Positions 1 to 8,800 of a stretch of DNA of 64,000 bases are shown in pieces. The stretch covers positions 1-64,000 of the forward strand of contig CAYXTR010000001.1 in NCBI GenBank assembly GCA_964468185.1, in the 5' to 3' direction. The position numbers and the translations under genes were made by a program. The stretch is from JANQFV01 sp964468185. GTDB taxonomy: Bacteria > Planctomycetota > Phycisphaerae > UBA1845 > Fen-1342. The notes under the pieces were generated by a model. The model did not search any database, was not told the origin of the DNA, and saw only the letters and a list, made by a program, of their open reading frames with translations. Positions within the stretch are counted from its first letter, which is position 1; each line of letters starts with the position of its first letter.

Positions 1-1
1 A

Positions 2-100
2 ATGGCCGCGACCATCCAGTACGACATTCCGGATGAGCCGCCGGAGAAGCTCGAGGTCAAGGCCGCCAGCCCGATTCAGATTGGTGGCTTTGCTCGCTAG
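2..100 (+). CDS. C-terminal end of a gene that begins upstream (partial)
   Basis: One frame is open from the first bases of the window and closes at a TAG at 98-100. It gives a 32-residue tail rich in Pro, Glu and Ala (DIPDEPPEKLEV) ending in GGFAR. The ATG at position 2 could be a start, but an internal Met of a longer gene is more likely because there is no upstream sequence to judge. No family is recognisable. Confidence 0.45.
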   Translation: MAATIQYDIPDEPPEKLEVKAASPIQIGGFAR

Positions 101-537
101 TTGCACGTAGATTGGGCCGACACGTGATTTGCTCGTGATCGGCTGAGCCAACCACGAAAGTCGGCGGGAACGGGTCAAGTTCAGAACGGCATGATTCGTT
201 CCCGCCGCCCCCGCTTTTGGCGGGGTTGGCGGGACCTGTCGCGACTGCTGGCAGAAATGTCTGCCGAAGAAGGGGCGGGTTCTGGTAAGGTGACGAGGGC
301 TGTTGTGTCGGGCCCGACGACGACACGGCGATGGGATCTGCGACATGCGGGGACCCTCCGGCGAGATTCGGATGGACCCCGCGTGCCGAGGCGAGCCGCT
401 CCTGACGGAGCGGATTCGGACGCGAATTGAACAGGGCATACTCAGCGGCGTGCCGGTGGCGAAAGAATGGGGTGTTCGAACGAGTCCCGTCGCTGAGTGA
501 ATGACGGCGCAACGCCGTCGGGAAAGGAGAAGTCATC
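101..537. other. Intergenic region with two hairpins, leader of the collagen-like gene
   Basis: I see no convincing gene in these 437 bases; short frames here lack a ribosome-binding site and family features. A GC-rich inverted repeat at 200-234 (TCCCGCC and CCCCGC arms around a TTTTG loop) could end transcription of the upstream gene, but it lacks a following T-run. A second small hairpin at 503-519 (GACGGC / GCCGTC) lies just before the AAAGGAGA ribosome-binding site of the next gene. Confidence 0.5.
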
Positions 538-2580
538 ATGGAACGCATGGCTGTGAATAGGCGGTCTGCGCTGCGCTGGTCGTATGTCCTTGCAGGAGGG
601 GTGCTGCTGGCGACTGTGCTGGGCGGGTGTCCGTACGTCCAGCGTGGTGAGGTGGCAGACGTGCTATGGGAGGAGCTCGAGTCGCTGGAAGATGCGGGCC
701 TCGTCATTGTCGACCCGCAGCGTGGCGACGACGGCTCGGACGGTACAGCCGGGCCGGAAGGCCCGCAGGGATCTGTCGGACCGATGGGCCCGCAGGGGCC
801 GGAAGGGCCGGAGGGACCGGAGGGGCCGAGTGGTGATGACGGCAACCAGGGACCGCAAGGGCCTGCGGGCCCGGAGGGACCGACCGGACCGGAAGGTGCG
901 CCTGGCGAGTCGGGCGAAATGGGACCGGAAGGGCCGCGCGGCTATTCGTGCTGGGATCTCAACCAGAACGGAGTGGGTGATCCGGACGAGGACATCAACG
1001 AGGATGGGGACTACAACGTCTTCGACTGTCAGAATGTCCCCGGGCCGATGGGCATCGCCTGCTGGGATCTCAACGGAAACGGCGAAGGCGACCCGGAAGA
1101 GGATTTCAACGGCGACGGCAACTACGACGCGCTCGATTGTCGGGGTGAGCAGGGCGATCCGGGGCTGGCGTGTTGGGACTTGAACGGCAACGGCGTCGCC
1201 GATCCGGAAGAGGACTTCAATGGCGACGGCAATTACGATGCGCTGGACTGCCGCGGCGAGCGGGGTGAAGAGGGTGATCCGGGTCTGGCGTGCTGGGATC
1301 TGAATGGCAACGGCGTCGGCGATCCGGAAGAGGATATCAACGCCGACGGGTCCTATAACGCGCTCGATTGTCAGGGTGCGGACGGGCAGGACGGCGCTGA
1401 TGGTCAGGATGGTGCCGACGGTGAAGACGGCGACGACGGTCAGGCCTGCTGGGACTGGAATGGTAACGGCGTGGCTGACCCCGAGGAGGATATCAACAGC
1501 GACGGCGTGGTGGACGTGTATGACTGCCGTGGTGGTGTCGCTTTCGCCGGCGTTGGTCTGGTGCAGGAAGGTGCGATCTTCTCGGTCGACTTCGATCTGC
1601 TGGACGGCATGTACTGGACGGTGGGCGGCAATGATGTGGCAGAGACGCAGCAGCTTGGCACGCTCGGGCCCGCGGGTTTGGAGTTGATTGTGGATGGGCT
1701 GCCGACGCTGCGGCTGACTCCGCATGCGGTCAGTCCGAGTGTTGTCGGCGGTTTTGCCGACAACACGCTGGGTGAAGACGTGGCCGGCGCGGTGATTGGC
1801 GGTGGCGGTGCAGCCGAAGACGGCCTCGGCGGGAGTGGCATTCAGGCTGTCACCGCCGACTTCGGTTCGATTGGTGGCGGTCTGGCGAACGCGGTGAGTG
1901 GCTATGCCGGTGCCGTGCCGGGCGGACTATTGAATACGGCGGGCGGCGATTTCAGCTTCGCGGCCGGCCATGGGGCGGTTGCGGCACACCAGGGTGCGTT
2001 TGTCTGGGCGGATTCGCTGGAAGGCGAGGTGACGTCGCAGTTCGAGGATGAGTTCCGAGTGAAAGCGTTTGGCGGCGTAGCGCTGGACGTTGGAGACGCC
2101 GAGCACGAGTGGTGGTTGCAGTTCCGTCCGGATCGCGTTGGCTATCACTTCCTGACGACGTCGACGGAGGCCTACTTGAGCAAGGGCGGCACTTGGACGA
2201 ATGCGTGTGATTCCGCGCTGAAGACCGACCTGATTGAAGTGGACGGCGAGGCGTTGCTGGGCCAGCTTGCGGACCTCGACATCTACACGTGGAGCTACAT
2301 CGCCGAGAGTTCCGAGATTCGGCATATGGGCCCGATGGCGCAGGATTTCTATGCGGCATTTGATCTTGGCTATGGCGAGACGTCGATTTCGACGGTTGAT
2401 GCTGACGGTGTGGCGTTGGCGGCGGTGAAGGCGCTCATGGCGCGTGTCGAAGGACAGCAGGCTGAGATTGCCCGACGTGACCAACAGATTCAGTCGCTGA
2501 CGCAGACGGTGACCACGCTGCAGCAGCGGCTCGAGGCGCTGGAGCGCAAGGTCGAGGCTGCCGAGGCTGCGACGAAGTAG
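538..2580 (+). CDS. Collagen-like lipoprotein with calcium-loop modules and C-terminal peptidase S74 chaperone domain
   Basis: A 680-residue predicted surface lipoprotein. The signal peptide ends in a lipobox (LGGC, Cys31). Residues 63-135 are collagen-type Gly-X-Y triplets. Five 28-residue modules follow (CWDLNGNGVGDPEED... to DC), each bounded by a Cys pair and carrying two Asp/Asn-rich calcium-type loops, with short collagen stretches between them. Residues about 400-505 resemble a trimeric beta-roll (GSIGGGLANAVSG). The end (about 550-680) looks like a peptidase S74 intramolecular chaperone domain, as in phage tail spikes, closing in a coiled coil (about 625-680). In that family a Ser-Asp-x-x-x-Lys motif cleaves the chaperone off; here the Ser position is Cys557, with Lys562 kept. 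A trimeric fibre anchored by lipid is inferred. AGGAG at 525-529 lies 8 bases before the chosen ATG. Confidence 0.85.
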   Translation: MERMAVNRRSALRWSYVLAGGVLLATVLGGCPYVQRGEVADVLWEELESLEDAGLVIVDPQRGDDGSDGTAGPEGPQGSVGPMGPQGPEGPEGPEGPSGDDGNQGPQGPAGPEGPTGPEGAPGESGEMGPEGPRGYSCWDLNQNGVGDPDEDINEDGDYNVFDCQNVPGPMGIACWDLNGNGEGDPEEDFNGDGNYDALDCRGEQGDPGLACWDLNGNGVADPEEDFNGDGNYDALDCRGERGEEGDPGLACWDLNGNGVGDPEEDINADGSYNALDCQGADGQDGADGQDGADGEDGDDGQACWDWNGNGVADPEEDINSDGVVDVYDCRGGVAFAGVGLVQEGAIFSVDFDLLDGMYWTVGGNDVAETQQLGTLGPAGLELIVDGLPTLRLTPHAVSPSVVGGFADNTLGEDVAGAVIGGGGAAEDGLGGSGIQAVTADFGSIGGGLANAVSGYAGAVPGGLLNTAGGDFSFAAGHGAVAAHQGAFVWADSLEGEVTSQFEDEFRVKAFGGVALDVGDAEHEWWLQFRPDRVGYHFLTTSTEAYLSKGGTWTNACDSALKTDLIEVDGEALLGQLADLDIYTWSYIAESSEIRHMGPMAQDFYAAFDLGYGETSISTVDADGVALAAVKALMARVEGQQAEIARRDQQIQSLTQTVTTLQQRLEALERKVEAAEAATK

Positions 2581-2606
2581 AACACAGATCCACCTACCCC
2601 GACTGG

Positions 2607-2647
2607 ATGCCCGGTTCGGCTGCGTGTCGTTCCGGGCATTCCTTTTT
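2607..2647 (+). terminator. Rho-independent terminator of the collagen-like gene
   Basis: An inverted repeat with 8-bp perfect arms (ATGCCCGG at 2607-2614, CCGGGCAT at 2632-2639) is followed by TCCTTTTT. It lies 27 bases past the stop codon. Confidence 0.75.
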
Positions 2648-2732
2648 AGAAGTGTATCCTTATGTCGGGCATTGCTGATCGTGGGCGTTTCAGTTTGTGG
2701 CATCGGTAGGGCTCGGGACGGACGGTTGGGGC

Positions 2733-2770
2733 GATAATCATTGCAACGGGTGATAATCATCGAGTACAAT
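2733..2770 (+). promoter_or_regulatory. Likely promoter with operator-like direct repeats before the giant protease gene
   Basis: TTGCAA (2741-2746) and TACAAT (2765-2770) are spaced 18 bases apart, a plausible housekeeping promoter with a leader of about 75 bases. The 9-mer GATAATCAT occurs twice, at 2733-2741 touching the -35 box and at 2752-2760 in the spacer, which is where a repressor would sit. GATAATCATT matches part of the Fur box consensus, but Fur control is only a guess. Confidence 0.45.
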
Positions 2771-2851
2771 GCGCGCGGGCGAACATTGACTTCATTTACC
2801 GTCCTATAGCCTTATTGCCGCGTTCGATGTGGGGCGCGTGAGGAGTGGGAA

Positions 2852-5800
2852 ATGCCGGTCGTCGGACTGCTTGATGACGTCGCGGTGCGCACGTCGCGCT
2901 TGTACCGGGTCGCATATGTGTTGTGTGGTCTGCTTGTACCACTGTTGCTGGTGGATGCGGCGGTGGGGCAGCTTTCGGAGGGGGAATTGCAGCGCTTGCG
3001 CGAGCGGGGGCAACGTGAAGGGTGGACGTTTTCCATTGGGCAGACGGATGCGACCCGGCGGCCGCTAGGTGATTTGTGTGGCGCGGTCGAGCCGCCGGAC
3101 GGATCGAGCGGCAGAACGCCGGTGCGGCTGTCGCCGTGTTTGGATCTACCGTCGAGCTTTGATTGGCGTGATTATGATGCGTGTCCGCCGATTCGGAATC
3201 AGAGTGGGTGTGGAGCGTGCTGGGCATTTGCCGCGATTGGGTCGATGGAATGCTCGATCCGGATCAACACGGGGCTTGCTATCGACCTGTCCGAGCAGTG
3301 GCTGATCAGCTGCACGGATGCGGGCGGGTGTGGCGGCGGCTGGCATTACGACGCGTTTGACCACTTGCTGTGTGAGGAGGAGGCGACTGATCCGTGCGGG
3401 GATCATGGCGGGGTGCTGGAGACGGATTTTCCGTTTGTCGCGTACGAGGCACCGTGTGCGTGTCCTTATCCGCACTCGTATTGTCTGGCGGACTGGACCA
3501 TGATCGCGGGCGGGTGGGGGACGATCGAGCAGCTCAAGCAGGCGATTTATACCTACGGTCCGATTGCGGGTTGTGTGTATGTGAACGACCCGTTCCGGGC
3601 GTATACGGGTGGTGTGTTCAACGCATGTGAAGACCGGGTCATCAACCATGTGGTGGTGCTGGTCGGGTGGGATGATACGCAGGGTGAGGAGGGGGTATGG
3701 ATCGTCCGCAATTCGTGGGGCACGGAATGGGGCGAAGATGGCTACATGCGGATTGAATATGGGTGCTCGCGGATTGGCTATCGGGCCTGCTTCATCGAGT
3801 ATGACTGGTTTGACTGCAACGGCAACGGTGTAGGCGATCACAAGGATATTGCGGACGGGACGAGTGAGGATTGTAACAACAACGGTGTGCCCGACGAGTG
3901 TGACCTGGACAATGGCAACTCGGAAGATGTGAACGGTAATGGCGTGCCGGACGAGTGCGAGGCGGACTGCAACGACAACGGCATCCCTGATGACATCGAT
4001 CTGGCCAACGGCACGAGTGAGGATTGCAACGGAAATGGCGTACCGGACGAGTGTGACATTGCCGATGGCACGGCGATGGACTGCAACGCGAACGGCGTGC
4101 CGGACACCTGTGACATTGCGGACGGGACGTCGAACGACATTGACGGCAATGGTGTTCCGGATGAGTGCGAGGAGGACTGCAACGGGAACGGCTTGCCGGA
4201 TGGGTATGACATTGCACAGGGTACGAGCGAGGACTGCAACGCGAATGGTGTGCCGGACGAGTGTGACGTGGCGGGGGGGGCATCAAACGACGTGAACGGG
4301 AATGGCATCCCCGACGAGTGCGAGCCGGACTGCAACGAGAATGGTGTTCCTGATGAGTGGGACGTGTCGAGTGGCAGCAGTGCGGATTGCAACGGGAATG
4401 GTGTGCCCGATGAGTGTGACGTGGATGGTGGCGGGTCCAGCGATGTCAACGCCAACGGGATACCGGACGAGTGCGAGCCGGATTGTAACGGCAACGGCGT
4501 ACCGGATGATTTCGATATCCTGATCGGGATCAGCGAGGACTGCAACGAAAACAGTGTTCCGGATGAATGCGACCTGCACGACGGTACGAGCGTCGATTGC
4601 AACGTCAACGAGATCCCGGACGAATGTGATATTGCCGAGGGGACGAGCGGCGATTGCAACGCAAACGGTGTGCCGGATGAATGTGATATTGCCGGTGGCG
4701 GCTCGGACGATGTAAACGGAAACAGCGTACCGGATGAGTGCGAGCCGGATTGCAACGGGAATGGCGTGCCGGATGACTGGGACATCGCCCAGGGCACGAG
4801 TGCCGATTGCAACGCAAACGGTGTGCCGGATGAATGCGATGTCGGTGGCGGGGGATCCAGTGACGTAAATGGTAATGGCGTGCCCGATGAGTGCGAGCCG
4901 GATTGCAATGACAACGGCATCCCGGACGACTGGGACATCGCGACCGGCGGCAGTCAGGACTGCAATGCGAACGACGTGCCCGATGAGTGTGACATTGCGA
5001 CGGGGTCCTCGGAAGATGTGAACGGGAACGGCGTCCCGGACGAGTGCGACGCGGATTGCAACGAGAACGGCGTGCCGGATGACTGGGACATTGCCCAGGG
5101 CACGAGTGCCGACTGCAATGCGAATGGTGTGCCGGATGAATGCGATCTGGCCGGCGGTGACAGCGCGGACTGTAACGAGAACGGCGTGCCGGATGAGTGT
5201 GATATTGCCGGCGGGGCGGCGAATGATGTGAACGGCAACGGCGTGCCCGATGAATGTGAACCGGATTGCAACGGGAATGGCGTGCCGGACGGGTGGGACA
5301 TTGCACAAGGAACCAGTGAGGATTGTAACGGGAATGGCGTGCCCGATGCGTGCGACCTGGCGGGTGGTGCGTCGAACGACGTGAATGAGAATGGGATACC
5401 GGACGAGTGTGAGGAGGACTGCAACGGGAATGGCATCCCGGATGAGTACGATCTCGCGCAGGGTACGAGTGGCGACTGCAACGGCAACGCGGTGCCCGAT
5501 GAATGTGATATCGCGGGCGGGACGTCGCTGGATACGAACGGCAATGGCATTCCGGATGAATGCGAAGGCGATTGCAACAACAACGGCGTGTCGGACTATG
5601 AGGACATCGCCAACGGCACGAGTCAGGACTGCAACGAGAACGGTATACCGGACGAGTGCGAGTTGGGCGGGTTTCACGCCGAATCGGACATGTTGTCGCC
5701 GATTGGGGACGGGTCCCCGCAGAGTGTCGCGCTGGGTGCGATCCCGGAGGCGACCAGCGACGTGACGCTGGAGTTCGTGGCCCGCGGCGATTTTGGATCG

Positions 5801-8800
5801 ACGTCCGAGCGCGTGGACGTGGATATCAACGGTATTGACGTCGGCAGCTTGTTCGTGACGGGGGCGAGTGACTGCTCGGCGTCGGGAGATGCGGAGACGC
5901 TGATCGTCCCGAGGGAGGATTTCAACGCGGTGATCGCGGGCGGCGACGTTGTAATCAACATGGTCGCGTCGAGCACTGTCGATCCGGACAAGTGCAGCAA
6001 TCCGGCGTCATACATTCGCGTGACGGTCATGTACGAGTCGGCGGGGAATGACTGCAATGATAATGGTGTGCCGGATAGTTGCGACGTGGCGGATGGGACA
6101 TCCGGTGATGTGAACAGCAACGGCGTGCCGGACGAATGCGAGCCGGATTGCAACGGGAATGGCGTGCCGGACGACTGGGACGTGGCCACCGAAACTAGCC
6201 CGGATTGCAACGGCAATGGCCAGCCTGATGAGTGTGATGTGGCGGACGGGACGTCGCAGGATGTCAACGGCAACGGCGTACCCGACGAGTGTGAGGCGGA
6301 CTGCAACGGCAACGGTGTGCCGGACGATCACGATATCGCCGAGGGTACGAGCCAGGACTGCAATGGCAACGGGGTGCCCGACGAATGCGATATTGCGGAC
6401 GAGACGTCGAATGATGTGAACGACAACGGCATTCCGGATGAGTGCGAGCCGGATTGCAACGAGAATGGCGTGCCGGACGACTGGGACATCGTCACGGGCA
6501 CGAGCGCAGACTGTAACGACAACAGTGTTCCGGACGAGTGTGACATCACAGGGGGGACGTCTGGGGACATCAACGAGAACGGTATCCCCGATGAATGCGA
6601 GCCGGACTGCAATGGGAACGGACTGCCCGACGAATATGACATCGCCCAGGGTACGAGCGCAGACTGCAACAATAATGGTGTGCCGGACGAGTGTGATGTG
6701 GCTGGTGGCGGGTCGAATGACGTGAACGGTAATGGGGTACCGGACGAGTGTGAGGACGACTGCAACGGCAACGGCGTTCCGGATGGGTATGACATCAGCA
6801 GCGGCACGAGTCAGGACTGCAACAACAACGGCGTGCCGGACGAATGTGACATCGCGGACGGTACTTCGGCGGATGTAAACGCCAATGCGGTCCCCGATGA
6901 ATGTGAGCCGGACTGCAATGGGAATGGAACGCCGGACGATTATGACATTGCGGAGGGTCTGAGCGATGACTGCAACGGCAATGATGTGCCGGATGAGTGC
7001 GACATCGCGGACGGCACGAGCATGGACTGCAATGGAAACGCCGTGCCGGATGAATGTGATGTCGCGGGCGGCGGGAGCGAAGATTGCAACGGCAATGGCG
7101 TGCCCGATGAGTGTGAGTTGGGCGGTTTTTCGGCGGCGTCCGAGCAACTGTCGCCCATCGGTGCCGGCGCGCCGCAGTCGTTTACGCTGGTGAATCCGCC
7201 GGTCGCGGTGGGGGACGTATTGCTGGCGTTCGTCGCGCGGGGTGATCTGGCGTCAAGTAATGAGCACATCGTGGTGGATATCAACGGCGTGCCGGTCGGG
7301 ACGGTGTTCGTGAGCGGTGCGTCGGATTGCGCCAGCGGAGACACCGATGAACTGCTGTTGACCGCGGATACGTTTAATCAGGCTGCGGCGGGCGGCGCCG
7401 CCGTCGTTACGATGACGGCATCGGCGGCGGTTGCCCCGGACATGTGCAGCAACCCAACTTCGTACATTGCGGTGACGGTGACGTTCACGGTCAGTGGGAA
7501 CGACTGCAACGGGAACGGTGTGCCGGACGAGTGCGACATCGCCGACGGCACTTCGAATGATGTGAACGCGAACGGTGTGCCGGACGAGTGTGAGCCGGAC
7601 TGTAATGGCAACGGGGTGCCCGATAGCTGGGACCTGCAGGTCGGCACGAGTGCGGATTGCAATGAGAATGGACAGCCGGACGAGTGCGATATCGCGTCGG
7701 GGGCAGCGGACGATGTCAACGGCAACGGCGTGCCGGACGAGTGCGATCCCGATTGCAACGCGAATGGGTTGCCGGACGATTATGACATTGCGCAGGGGAC
7801 GAGCGCAGACTGCAACGGGAATGGCATACCCGACGAGTGTGACATTGCGAGCGGAAACTCGGCGGATGTGGATGGCAACGGCGTGCCCGATGAGTGCGAG
7901 GCGGACTGTAACGGCAATGGTGTGCCGGATGCATTCGATATCGCCAACGGCACGAGTGAGGACTGCAATACGAATGGTGTCCCCGATGAATGCGACTTGG
8001 CGCAAGGGACGTCGAGTGATGTGAACGGCAATGCGGTTCCGGACGAGTGTGAGGCGGATTGCAACGGCAATGGCGTGCCGGACGACTGGGATATCGCCAC
8101 GGGTAACAGCCAGGATTGCAATGGCAACGATGTGCCGGACGAGTGTGATCTGGCCGACGGGACTGCGGAAGACGTGAATGGCAACGGCATTCCGGACGAG
8201 TGTGATCCCGATTGCAATGAGAACGGCGTGCCGGACGATTGGGACATCTCGACCGGAACGAGCGAAGATTGCAACGGCAACGGCGTTCCTGATGAATGCG
8301 ACCTGGCGGAGGGATCATCGAGTGATGTGAACGGGAACAACGTGCCGGACGAGTGCGATCCAGACTGTAATGAGAACGGGTTGCCGGACGATTATGACAT
8401 CGCACAAGGGACGAGTCCGGACTGCAATGAGAATGGCATTCCGGACGAGTGCGACGTGGCGGCGGGTACGTCAAGCGACGTGAACGGCAATGGCGTGCCG
8501 GACGAGTGTGAGCCAGACTGCAATGAGAACGGCGTACCGGATGATTGGGATATCGTGGTCGGCACGAGTGCAGACTGTAATCAGAATGGCGTGCCCGACG
8601 AATGTGACCTGGCCAATGGTACCTCGGTCGATGAGAACGGCAACGGTGTGCCGGACGAGTGCGATCAGGACTGCAATGAGAATGGCGTGCCGGATGATCT
8701 CGATATCGCCAATGGAACGAGCGGAGACTGTAACGAGAACGGTGTGCCGGACGAATGTGACCTGGCGGAAGGCACGTCCAACGATGTGAACGGCAACGGC

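Noticed and set aside
57..845. Minus-strand frame of 262 codons starting with Pro/Gly triplets
   Set aside because: It is the antisense of the collagen-like repeats; GGxCCx codons read as Gly/Pro on both strands. It has no ribosome-binding site and runs against a well-supported lipoprotein gene.
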